A DNA stretch of 5,765 bases from Acidobacteriota bacterium. Its GTDB lineage: Bacteria > Acidobacteriota > UBA890 > WLXD01. Below the pieces are notes generated by a model, which saw only the letters and a program-made list of their open reading frames with translations, was not told where the DNA came from and did not search any database. Within the stretch, counting starts at the first letter, position 1; each line of letters begins with the position of its first letter. The stretch spans positions 1 through 5,765 of the forward strand of contig JACZXM010000221.1 in NCBI GenBank assembly GCA_022571615.1, read 5' to 3'. The position numbers and the translations under genes are program-made. This document shows, piece by piece, positions 1-5,017 of this stretch.

Positions 1-297
1 GACATGGCCACTCGGTGCGGTGCCGAAGCGCTGGGATGGGGTGCCGATATGGGTGTCCTGGCCACCGGAAAGTTGGCCAACGTGGTGCTCGTGAGCCTGG
101 AGGGAACGCACGCGACCCCGGGACCGGATCCACTCTCGACGCTGGTCTACAGCTGCCGGAGCGCCGACATTCGCGCCGTCTGGCTCGCCGGCCAGCAGGT
201 GGTCTCGGAGGGCAGTCTGATGCTCTGGGACGAGGAAGAGGTGCGACGGGAGGCAGCGCGCGAGGCCCGTGGCCTGTTCGAGCGAGCCGACCTGTAG
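1..297 (+). CDS. amidohydrolase (MTA/SAH deaminase or chlorohydrolase type), C-terminal part, 5' truncated
   Basis: This is the last ~98 residues of a metal-dependent amidohydrolase; the frame is open through base 1, so the gene starts upstream of the window. The catalytic barrel with its metal-binding His and Asp residues is missing. What is visible is the family's C-terminal part: ATRCGAEALGWGADMGVLATGKLANVVLV, matching the usual 'AT..GA.ALG...G.L..GK.AD.VLV' strand, then HATPGPDPLSTLVYS, then the closing beta segment IRAVWLAGQQVVSEG and an acidic/basic helix (DEEEVRREAAREARGLFERADL). This tail is typical of the SsnA/MtaD/TrzN branch, which deaminates or dechlorinates purine, adenosine-type or triazine substrates; the substrate cannot be told from this fragment. 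One small oddity is GKLAN where most relatives have GK.AD. The stop is TAG at 295-297, 17 nt from the convergent porin stop. Confidence 0.85.
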   Translation, partial: DMATRCGAEALGWGADMGVLATGKLANVVLVSLEGTHATPGPDPLSTLVYSCRSADIRAVWLAGQQVVSEGSLMLWDEEEVRREAAREARGLFERADL

Positions 298-317
298 CAG
301 GCTAGCACGGGCTGCTA
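295..317. terminator. inverted repeat between convergent genes, possible weak bidirectional terminator
   Basis: TAGCAG (295-300) and CTGCTA (312-317) are perfect inverted repeats around an 11-nt loop. The outer three bases of each arm are the TAG stop codon of the gene reading into it (295-297 on +, 315-317 on -). There is a short A run after the right arm but no T tract on either strand's 3' side. A standard intrinsic terminator is therefore not convincing; the position between two converging genes is the main argument. Confidence 0.25.
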
Positions 318-1451
318 AAAGTCGAACCAGAAGCGGACGTGCATCGCCGAGAACTTCTCGCCCGCGATCTGCGGAATCTCGGCCAGTTCGTAGTTGGCGG
401 TAAATCGGACGTTGGGGGTCCAGTACCAGTTGAGCCCGACGGTCAGGTTCCACAGGGTGTTGGGAGACGTAGGCGAGGCCTCCGACAGGTCGACCCGCGC
501 ATACCGGAGTCCGACCTCCCAGGCGCCGGGGCCGTCTGGAAAATTGTGCCGGGGCTTCAGCCGGACGAAGCGTCCGTCGCTGTAGGGGCGCGTCTCACCG
601 GTGAGCAAGTAGCTGCCCTGGGCGTAGGCGCCCCAAAGGCGCGGATCCCCGAGGTCTGCCGACCGGGTCCACGCGGAGAGGTACTCGGCCTGCAGGCCGA
701 GCGAGCCGATGTTCGCTGAGAGCTCGAGGCTCGCGTAGTCAGCCGACGTGGCCGGGATCCGGACGTCGATCACCCCGGGCGCGTTGTGGTCGCCCGGCCG
801 GGACCTCAGTCGCAGGAAACCGTCCACCTCCTTGTGCTGGAGCCCCAGTCCCAGGTGCAGGACCTTGCGGCTGTCCCCCGAGTACACAAGGGCGTGCGTG
901 AATCTTCCGGTGAAGTTGTAGTTGTCGCCAGGGCTGGCGGCGAAGCCGTCGCTGTCGCGGAAGACTCCCGCTGCCCAGGTGCTGCGGCCGTCGTTGAAGG
1001 CGCGGCCGACGATCAAGCCCATGTTCCGTGAAGGGGAGAACATGTTGACCAGCGAGCGTTCCATGAAGGTAATGAATCGGCCGCTGGTGAGCTCCTCGAT
1101 GCTGAACGGCTCTTTAAGGTGCCCGAAACGCGCCGCGACCGGCCAGCCGCGGATGCCGACGTACATGTCTCTGGCCTCGACCGAACCGCCCGCGAAGTCG
1201 ACCTCGAACTTGTACTCGACCCTTTCGTACACACGGCCCTGCGCGTACAGCCGGGCGCGGCGAACCTCGGTACCACTCTCGAACTTCCCGAGCAAGCCGC
1301 CAAACGGCTCCTTCTGGAACACGTGGTTCAAGTCGGCCTGCAGCCGACCTCCGATGCGGAGCTGGAACGGAGCATCCTGGGCTGCCTGGGCAGACGGCGC
1401 AACGAGCACCAGCGCCACCAGACAGGGAAGTAGGCAGGTTGTCGTTCTCAA
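315..1451 (-). CDS. outer-membrane porin, phosphate-selective porin O/P (OprO/OprP) family
   Basis: A 378-residue beta-barrel porin expected in the outer membrane, where relatives pass phosphate, pyrophosphate or other anions. Residues 1-23 form a Sec signal peptide (R2, hydrophobic 6-18, cleavage after AQA-23). The mature protein opens with the strand FQLRIGGRLQAD (29-40). Residues 63-85 (EVRRARLYAQGRVYERVEYKFEV) and 108-143 (RFGHLKEPFSIEELTSGRF..FMERSLVN..SPSRN) are the family's best conserved block. Alternating beta strands follow, and the last strand HVRFWFDF ends in Phe, the usual barrel-assembly signal. The start is TTG at 1449-1451: GAGGAA sits 4 nt upstream, and no in-frame ATG or GTG gives a signal peptide. 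Substrate is not shown: I see no Pho box (two CTGTCAT-like repeats) upstream, so phosphate regulation is unsupported. It is probably a single-gene unit, convergent with the amidohydrolase. Confidence 0.9.
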   Translation of the reverse strand: MRTTTCLLPCLVALVLVAPSAQAAQDAPFQLRIGGRLQADLNHVFQKEPFGGLLGKFESGTEVRRARLYAQGRVYERVEYKFEVDFAGGSVEARDMYVGIRGWPVAARFGHLKEPFSIEELTSGRFITFMERSLVNMFSPSRNMGLIVGRAFNDGRSTWAAGVFRDSDGFAASPGDNYNFTGRFTHALVYSGDSRKVLHLGLGLQHKEVDGFLRLRSRPGDHNAPGVIDVRIPATSADYASLELSANIGSLGLQAEYLSAWTRSADLGDPRLWGAYAQGSYLLTGETRPYSDGRFVRLKPRHNFPDGPGAWEVGLRYARVDLSEASPTSPNTLWNLTVGLNWYWTPNVRFTANYELAEIPQIAGEKFSAMHVRFWFDF

Positions 1452-1455
1452 GGCG

Positions 1456-1461
1456 TTCCTC
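1456..1461 (-). promoter_or_regulatory. ribosome binding site that fixes the TTG start of the porin
   Basis: Read on the minus strand, GAGGAA is followed by CGCC and then the TTG codon at 1451. This is the best Shine-Dalgarno match near the 5' end of the porin, and it is what makes the TTG start believable despite the rare start codon. Confidence 0.6.
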
Positions 1462-1495
1462 GATACCGGGAGTGAGAAGCCTACACGAGCTTCAG

Positions 1496-1508
1496 GTCGC
1501 GGCGCGAC
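1496..1508. promoter_or_regulatory. 13-nt hyphenated palindrome in the porin/antiporter intergenic region
   Basis: GTCGC-GGC-GCGAC is a perfect 5-bp inverted repeat with a 3-nt centre, about 45 nt upstream of the porin start. It lies in the 215-nt divergent gap (1452-1666) between porin and antiporter, which holds no gene that I can support. It could be an operator, but such short palindromes also arise by chance in GC-rich DNA. Confidence 0.15.
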
Positions 1509-1650
1509 GCCCGGAACGTGCGGCCCCAGATCGTCCCGGGTGCCAGTTGAACGTGGTGGAGTGAGGTGGGTCTGCGGCCTGCTGGGGGTCTTGAGCCCGG
1601 ACGCGATCTCGGCGAGGCCAGTCCAGCGGGCTGAGGCGCCAGCCGGACGC

Positions 1651-1659
1651 TGCTAACAT
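1651..1659 (+). promoter_or_regulatory. extended -10 promoter element placed for a leaderless antiporter transcript
   Basis: TG-C-TAACAT is an extended -10 element (TG, one base, then a hexamer matching TATAAT at four of six positions). The hexamer ends at 1659 and the ATG begins at 1667, leaving 7 nt, so transcription would begin at or next to the A of the start codon. No Shine-Dalgarno-like sequence lies before the ATG (CATCCGGGCG), which fits a leaderless message. No good -35 hexamer is visible near 1631-1636, as can be the case for extended -10 promoters. Confidence 0.4.
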
Positions 1660-1666
1660 CCGGGCG

Positions 1667-2326
1667 ATGGTCCTTCTGTCGCTACTGATCGGAATTCTCG
1701 GGCTGTACTACGGTGCCGAGTGGCTGGTGCGCGGCGCTTCGCGCGTCGCTGCGGCACTCCATGTGTCGCCGTTGGTGATCGGCCTCACCGTGGTCGCCTT
1801 CGGCACCTCGATGCCCGAGATGGTCGCCTGCGCGACGGCTGCGTGGAAGGGCAACACCGACTTCGTGCTGGGCAACGTCTTTGGCAGCAACATCGCCAAC
1901 GTCGGATTGATCCTGGGAATCGCGGCACTGATCCGGATCATTCCGGTGAAGGCGAGGCTGCTGCGCCGGGAGGTGCCGCTGATGCTGCTGGCAACGGTGG
2001 TGGTCTACGCTCTCGCCGCTCGCGGTGTGATCGGGCGGCTCGAAGGAGCAGGGTTGTTCCTGGCGCTGGTGGGATTCAGTTGGCTCATGGTGTCGTGGGC
2101 GCGCCGGGAACGCGCGGTGGTGCGGGAGGAGTTCCTTCGTTTCGAGCAGGAAATGGGCCGGCGGGCTGGTGCTGCTGACGGTTGGTGCCCATCTTCTGGT
2201 CGGATCGGCGGTCGACATCGCGCGCCTGCTGGGCATCAGCGAGTTCCTGATCTCGGTGAGCATGGTCGCCATCGGCACCTCGCTGCCGGAGTTAGCCACC
2301 TCGGTGGTCGCCGCCAGGCGCGGTGA
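1667..2326 (+). CDS. calcium/sodium antiporter (CaCA family, YrbG-like), N-terminal half; frame breaks near 2150-2168
   Basis: First half of a K+-independent-type cation/Ca2+ exchanger of the inner membrane, a family that moves Ca2+ against Na+ or H+. Hydrophobic segments are seen at about 1-16, 33-45, 70-92, 103-118 and 126-144. The first alpha repeat is unmistakable: GTSMPE (46-51) with its ion-liganding Glu, and GNVFGSNIANVGLILG (69-84). The cytoplasmic linker ARRERAVVREEFLRFEQEMGRR (about 145-166) normally leads into the second five-helix half. Here the reading frame instead runs into about 53 residues of polar, Arg/Gly/His-rich sequence and stops at 2326. That tail looks like out-of-frame translation, because the second half of the family continues in the next frame (see 2169-2573). 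Joined across the break the product would be about 300 residues, slightly short for the family (E. coli YrbG is about 325). Causes could be a real indel, a sequencing error or, less likely, recoding. The start ATG follows an extended -10 box by 7 nt and has no Shine-Dalgarno. Confidence 0.8.
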   Translation: MVLLSLLIGILGLYYGAEWLVRGASRVAAALHVSPLVIGLTVVAFGTSMPEMVACATAAWKGNTDFVLGNVFGSNIANVGLILGIAALIRIIPVKARLLRREVPLMLLATVVVYALAARGVIGRLEGAGLFLALVGFSWLMVSWARRERAVVREEFLRFEQEMGRRAGAADGWCPSSGRIGGRHRAPAGHQRVPDLGEHGRHRHLAAGVSHLGGRRQAR

Positions 2327-2573
2327 GTCGGACGTGCTCGTGGGCAATATCGTCGGCAGCAACATCTTCAACCTGCTCGGTGCGCTGGGGATCTCGGCCA
2401 TGATTCGACCGATCCCGGTAGCAGCCGAGATCGTAGGGCTGGATCTGCTGGTAGTACTCGGGTTCAGCCTGGCGATGGCCTTGGCGTTGTGGCTGCACAG
2501 AGCACTGGTGCGCTGGGAAGGCGCGCTGCTGCTCGCTGCGTACCTGACCTACATCGTGCTGCGGTTTCTCTGA
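2169..2573 (+). CDS. calcium/sodium antiporter (CaCA family), C-terminal half in the shifted frame
   Basis: Second half of the antiporter, in the +1 frame relative to the first half. Family-like sequence can be read a few codons upstream of the first GTG (A-G-G-L before VLLTVGAHLLVGSAVDIARLLGISEF), so homology begins near 2160 and the GTG at 2169 is probably not a true start; it has no Shine-Dalgarno. The second alpha repeat is intact: GTSLPELATSVVAARRGESD (36-55 counted from the GTG) and GNIVGSNIFNLLGALG (59-74). Two more hydrophobic segments follow (about 88-109 and 117-134), ending LRFL-stop. Both repeats keep their key Glu and Asn residues and codon use is unchanged, so decay is recent or the break is an artefact. 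An alternative is that the two halves are made separately and pair, since the family's halves are inverted-topology repeats. I consider that unlikely without a start signal. Confidence 0.75.
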   Translation: MLLTVGAHLLVGSAVDIARLLGISEFLISVSMVAIGTSLPELATSVVAARRGESDVLVGNIVGSNIFNLLGALGISAMIRPIPVAAEIVGLDLLVVLGFSLAMALALWLHRALVRWEGALLLAAYLTYIVLRFL

Positions 2574-2752
2574 CACGAGATACGTCGCAAGGCCCGCAGC
2601 CGAAGCTCGTCTCCTTCCGCAGCCGGAACCTCCCAATCACAACGAGTGGACGGTCTCGCCCGCCCCTGGCAACAGGTGCCCCCAAACCCATACACTGCCG
2701 ACACTGCGTCGTTCTTCACCGAAGACGTGCAGAGAGACGAAGGAAGCACCAC
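2574..2752. other. intergenic region between antiporter and unknown gene, weak promoter only
   Basis: This 179-nt gap holds no convincing terminator after the antiporter. TACACT at 2691-2696 could be a -10 box (four of six matches), with a very poor -35 (TGGCAA, 2667-2672). The downstream reading frame stays open back through this stretch to 2489, but the residues encoded here are Arg/Pro/His-rich and look non-coding. Confidence 0.3.
2741..2744 (+). promoter_or_regulatory. ribosome binding site deciding the GTG start at 2753
   Basis: AGGA (in GAAGGAAG) lies 8 nt before GTG at 2753. This is the only good Shine-Dalgarno match in the long open frame. It coincides with the point where the protein sequence changes from low-complexity basic residues to a folded-looking domain. 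Confidence 0.5.
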
Positions 2753-3187
2753 GTGACACCTCGACAGGCGGTGGCTTTCGTGCGCAAGCACGGTGTGGTC
2801 CTAGAGGCGGCGGCTGGTCCGGTACCGTCACTGGCGGTGGCCATCGCCGGCGGACCCATTGGCGGGAGCTGGTGGGCGCATCCCCGGAGCCAGGAGATTT
2901 TCGAGCTCACGCGTGCGGTCCGCGACTCAGAAGATATTCTCGTGTGCCGCGTCGTCGACGGCAAGGTCACCTACGTCCATCGCCGTCTATGGCCACCGCT
3001 TGTCCGAGCGGCCAATCGGTTCACGCAGAAGCGGCTCGCCCAAGTTCGCGAGGTTCACACTGCCTCCGGGCGCCACGTCGCCAAGGAACTCGCCTTCCCA
3101 AAGTGGGTTCCTGCTGAGGTCTCGGCCGAAGCTTCGCTGCTGTCCGAAGAGGAGGCCGTTCACAAGCTCGGCGACTGGTGTTCGTAG
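2753..3187 (+). CDS. hypothetical protein of 144 residues, probable small soluble domain
   Basis: I do not recognise this family with confidence. The frame is open from 2489, but I place the start at GTG 2753 because AGGA lies 8 nt upstream and because the sequence before it is arginine-rich and non-globular. The protein (TPRQAVAFVRKHGVVLEAAAG...) has no signal peptide or membrane segment. It opens with an amphipathic helix (about 2-18), then a helix and the motif GGPIGGSWWAHP (36-47), then SQEIFELTRAVRDSEDILVCRVVDGKVTYVHRRLWPPLVRAANRF (about 49-93), which reads as helix, strand, beta hairpin and helix. A basic helix and an acidic C-terminal tail (SAEASLLSEEEAVHKLGDWCS) follow. The Trp-rich GSWW.HP and TYVHRRLWP motifs look like conserved cores rather than random coding, so it is very likely a real gene. 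It is co-directional with the antiporter but 179 nt away, so probably a separate unit. Confidence 0.7.
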   Translation: MTPRQAVAFVRKHGVVLEAAAGPVPSLAVAIAGGPIGGSWWAHPRSQEIFELTRAVRDSEDILVCRVVDGKVTYVHRRLWPPLVRAANRFTQKRLAQVREVHTASGRHVAKELAFPKWVPAEVSAEASLLSEEEAVHKLGDWCS

Positions 3188-3205
3188 CTCGGATGGCGTG
3201 CAGTA

Positions 3206-3442
3206 TCAAGCGCTCGGAGCTGTCGGTTCATCTCCGCCGCCGCCCTCCCAAGACTCGTACTTCCGCCCACCGGGCTTGGTCTCCAGGTGGTAGCGGCGTT
3301 TCTCCGGCTCACCGCCAGCGTAGAACTCCTGTGGCCAGTTCCTCAAGCCGATGGGTTTGAGCCAGACTCCCGATCGCGAACGCTCGGCAAGGCCAGGAAC
3401 CCTTTGGGCGACCGCGGCGCTCGCTAGCGGTTCGCCAGGCAT
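3206..3442 (-). CDS. possible small charged protein of 78 residues, third gene of the desaturase cluster
   Basis: Not a recognised family. The frame fills nearly the whole gap between the 93-residue gene and the convergent unknown gene. Its ATG (3440-3442) is 21 nt past the 93-residue gene's stop, and its own stop is 18 nt from the stop at 3187, the spacing expected of a genuine gene. The C-terminal half (RNWPQEFYAGGEPEKRRYHLETKPGGRKYESWEGGGG, about 34-70) uses favoured codons such as CTG, TTC, TAC, GAG and AAG and has no stretch that looks out of frame. The N-terminal ~30 residues have weaker codon bias, so the real start could be a later codon, or this could be a decayed remnant. It is hydrophilic, with no signal peptide or membrane segment. 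The Shine-Dalgarno is weak (AGG 7 nt before the ATG). Confidence 0.4.
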   Translation of the reverse strand: MPGEPLASAAVAQRVPGLAERSRSGVWLKPIGLRNWPQEFYAGGEPEKRRYHLETKPGGRKYESWEGGGGDEPTAPSA

Positions 3443-3454
3443 CGAAGGGCCTGG
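3435..3454 (-). terminator. GC hairpin downstream of the 93-residue gene, no U tract
   Basis: CCAGGC (3435-3440) and GCCTGG (3449-3454) form a 6-bp stem with an 8-nt loop, beginning 9 nt past the stop codon of the 93-residue gene. No run of T follows on the minus strand, so intrinsic termination is doubtful. If the 78-residue gene is real, the hairpin covers its start codon and could instead reduce read-through or translation. Confidence 0.2.
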
Positions 3455-3463
3455 ATCCGAAGC

Positions 3464-3745
3464 TCAGGCGTAGCGGTCGGCGAAGAACCGTGCGAAGTAC
3501 GTGTGCCAGTCGACGCCCGGGGCGACCGTGCGGCGCTCACAGTCTGCCGACACCATCAGGTAGCATAGCTGGCTCTTGGTCATGCTGGTATCGAGCGCCT
3601 CGTTGAGCCGGTCGGACAGGTGCTCGGCATACCAGAGCGGCCACTCCGGATCGGCACCGGCGGCATCGACGAACGCTTCTTGATGCGCCTTTCCGGCCTG
3701 GGAGAACAAGACCGTCAGCTCATCGAGGATGCTGGCATCGTCCAT
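3464..3745 (-). CDS. conserved-looking 93-residue protein coupled to the fatty acid desaturase
   Basis: A small soluble, largely helical protein with no signal peptide or membrane segment, of unknown function. Recognisable motifs are WPLWYAEHLSDRLN (35-48), TKSQLCYLM (56-64) and, at the very C-terminus, DWHTYFARFFADRYA (79-93). I recall similar small hypothetical proteins with a 'WP.WYA' and a terminal 'W..YYA.F...RY' pattern in several bacterial phyla, but can name no function. The ATG (3743-3745) lies 2 nt past the desaturase stop (TGA-AC-ATG) and has no Shine-Dalgarno of its own, so it is almost certainly translated by coupling to the desaturase. Physical coupling suggests it works with the desaturase, for example as an assembly, stability or electron-transfer partner; that is inference. 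It carries two cysteines (61, 69) but no CxxC or other metal-binding motif. Confidence 0.8.
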   Translation of the reverse strand: MDDASILDELTVLFSQAGKAHQEAFVDAAGADPEWPLWYAEHLSDRLNEALDTSMTKSQLCYLMVSADCERRTVAPGVDWHTYFARFFADRYA

Positions 3746-3747
3746 GT

Positions 3748-4773
3748 TCAGGTGGTGCGGATCGTCTTGAGGTGTCGAAAACCGACCATCCGCCCGTGCT
3801 CCTCATCCCACAGTCGGAACCCCAACGAACGCAGGCTCGACCAGAAGGTCAACGGCTCGCCCATCAAGAGATCGGGGTGTTCGCGGTGACAACGCTCGAG
3901 ATAGTAATTCGGCACTCGCGGGCTGAGGTGATGAATATGGTGGAAGCCGATATTTCCGGTAAACCACTGGGCAATTTTGGGTAGCTTGTAGAACGAGCTT
4001 CCTTGCAGGCAGGCAGGAGCGTACTGCCAGCTGTCGTGGTGTTTCCAGTACGTGTCCTCGAACTGATGCTGGACGTAGAACAGCCAGACGGCGACGGGAC
4101 CGCCGATCAGCATGATCATGCCCTGCACGATCACGTAAGAGCGCAGACCGATGGTGAATCCCATTGTCGCCAGCACCCCCACCAGCGCCAAGTTGGTCCA
4201 CAGCACACTGAGTTTCTCGCGACGCGGCGCTTTGGGCGGCGGGATACGGTGCCAGAGGAAGAACATCAGGGGCGGGCCGATCACGAATAGGACCATCGGG
4301 TTGCGAAAGACCCGGTACCGTAGCCTCAACCACCACGAGGCCTCCAGGTACTCCTGCACCGTGAGCGTCCAGATATCGCCGATGTCGCGCCGATCCAGAT
4401 CGCCCGAGGTCGCGTGATGAATGGCGTGCTCGCGACGCCACGCGTAATAGGGAGTGAAGGTCAGCACCCCGGTCACGAACCCCAGTGCGTTGTTGGCCCG
4501 GTGGGAGATGAAAAAGGATCCGTGGCCGCAGTCATGGAAAATGATGAAAATGCGCACTAGAAAACCGGCGGCAGGCACCGCCAGGGCGATCGTGAGCCCG
4601 ATTGACACATCGAGACTCAGATACATCAGCCACCACAGCGCCACATAGGGGATCACTGAGTTGGTGATCTGCCAAAGGCTGCGGAGGAGGCTGGGCCGCT
4701 CGTACGCGGCGACCGCGCGGCGCCAGGCGTTCTGGCTTGGTGGCTGTGGTGTGGGAGTGGTGTCGGCGGTCAT
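3748..4773 (-). CDS. membrane fatty acid desaturase (FA_desaturase, delta-12/omega-6-like)
   Basis: A 341-residue integral inner-membrane di-iron enzyme that introduces a double bond into fatty acyl chains, using O2 and electrons from ferredoxin or a similar donor. All three histidine boxes are present: HDCGH (80-84), HAIHH (116-120, in WRREHAIHH) and HHIHH (278-282, in GNIGFHHIHHLSPRVPNY). YVQHQFEDTYW (233-243) is typical of the bacterial/cyanobacterial omega-6 group. Hydrophobic segments lie at about 39-55, 57-78, 94-108, 159-174, 191-210 and 213-233, giving the usual four-helix layout with membrane-peripheral stretches. The N-terminus (TPTPQPPSQNAW) is a short polar leader. The start ATG (4771-4773) is preceded by a weak GGGA about 9 nt upstream. 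The gene is first in a cluster: the 93-residue gene starts 2 nt after its stop. Exact regiospecificity, and whether the substrate could be another lipid such as a carotenoid, cannot be told by eye. Confidence 0.92.
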   Translation of the reverse strand: MTADTTPTPQPPSQNAWRRAVAAYERPSLLRSLWQITNSVIPYVALWWLMYLSLDVSIGLTIALAVPAAGFLVRIFIIFHDCGHGSFFISHRANNALGFVTGVLTFTPYYAWRREHAIHHATSGDLDRRDIGDIWTLTVQEYLEASWWLRLRYRVFRNPMVLFVIGPPLMFFLWHRIPPPKAPRREKLSVLWTNLALVGVLATMGFTIGLRSYVIVQGMIMLIGGPVAVWLFYVQHQFEDTYWKHHDSWQYAPACLQGSSFYKLPKIAQWFTGNIGFHHIHHLSPRVPNYYLERCHREHPDLLMGEPLTFWSSLRSLGFRLWDEEHGRMVGFRHLKTIRTT

Positions 4774-4814
4774 GGTCTGGTCCCGTCGCGGGGTCGGTTC
4801 AAGAACGGTGTCAT
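4770..4814 (-). other. possible 14-codon upstream ORF overlapping the desaturase start (ATGA)
   Basis: ATG at 4812-4814 opens a frame encoding MTPFLNRPRDGTRP. Its TGA (4770-4772) overlaps the desaturase ATG by the 4-nt ATGA arrangement used in translational coupling. Against it being translated, its ATG lies only 4 nt past the predicted -10 box, so the transcript may begin inside or just after that codon, and it has no Shine-Dalgarno. Confidence 0.2.
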
Positions 4815-4818
4815 AAAG

Positions 4819-4847
4819 ACGTTAGCGGCTGCCGCCCGCAGGTTCAA
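4819..4847 (-). promoter_or_regulatory. sigma-70-like promoter for the desaturase cluster
   Basis: On the minus strand, TTGAAC (4842-4847) is separated by exactly 17 nt from TAACGT (4819-4824). The -35 matches TTGACA at four of six positions and the -10 matches TATAAT at four of six. Transcription would start near 4812, giving the desaturase a leader of about 40 nt. The -10 context GCTAACGT closely resembles the GCTAACAT in front of the antiporter. Confidence 0.5.
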
Positions 4848-4928
4848 ACCCTACCGCCGCCGAATCGCTTGCCGGCTGCGGTGAGAGCGTGATGGGTCTC
4901 GTCGTGATCGCCGCCGATCTCCCGGGCC

Positions 4929-4945
4929 GGTGAGGACGTACAATG
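4929..4945 (+). promoter_or_regulatory. Shine-Dalgarno plus alternative ATG, or a -10 box, upstream of the TPR gene
   Basis: GGTGAGGA (4929-4936) lies 6 nt before an ATG at 4943 that is in frame with the TPR gene; this is the best ribosome-binding match in the region and would add 25 residues. The same bases also contain TACAAT (4939-4944), a five-of-six match to a -10 box, although no -35 is visible at the right distance. The two readings exclude each other: if TACAAT is the -10, the ATG at 4943 lies upstream of the transcript. Confidence 0.4.
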
Positions 4946-4969
4946 CGCTCTCGGCACACTCCCGGCACA

Positions 4970-4991
4970 GCACCACCGAAGCACCACCGAG
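4970..4991 (+). repeat. 11-nt tandem direct repeat upstream of the TPR gene
   Basis: GCACCACCGAA (4970-4980) is followed immediately by GCACCACCGAG (4981-4991), a 10 of 11 match. Flanking them, TGCGCTCTCGGCAC (4944-4957) and TGCGCTCGGCAC (4997-5008) form an imperfect second pair. The block could be an activator or repressor site, or simple slippage in GC-rich DNA. Confidence 0.45.
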
Positions 4992-5017
4992 CCGTTGCGC
5001 TCGGCACCCACGCGCCA

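Noticed and set aside
922..1656. 244-codon open frame on the + strand across the porin
   Set aside because: It is antisense to a clear porin with signal peptide and conserved block. Its product is Ser/Arg/Pro-rich with no domain, as expected of shadow frames in GC-rich coding DNA.
1452..1666. Pho box upstream of the phosphate-selective-porin-like gene
   Set aside because: No pair of CTGTCAT-like repeats with 4-nt spacing was found on either strand, so phosphate control is not supported.
1682..2401. 239-codon minus-strand frame across the antiporter
   Set aside because: It is antisense to both alpha repeats of the antiporter. The product is Gln/His/Arg-rich and non-globular. The fact that it spans the frame break means nothing, because it is a shadow.
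2489..2752. N-terminal extension of the unknown 144-residue protein
   Set aside because: The frame is open, but it overlaps the antiporter's 3' end and encodes basic low-complexity sequence. The GTG at 2753 has the ribosome binding site.
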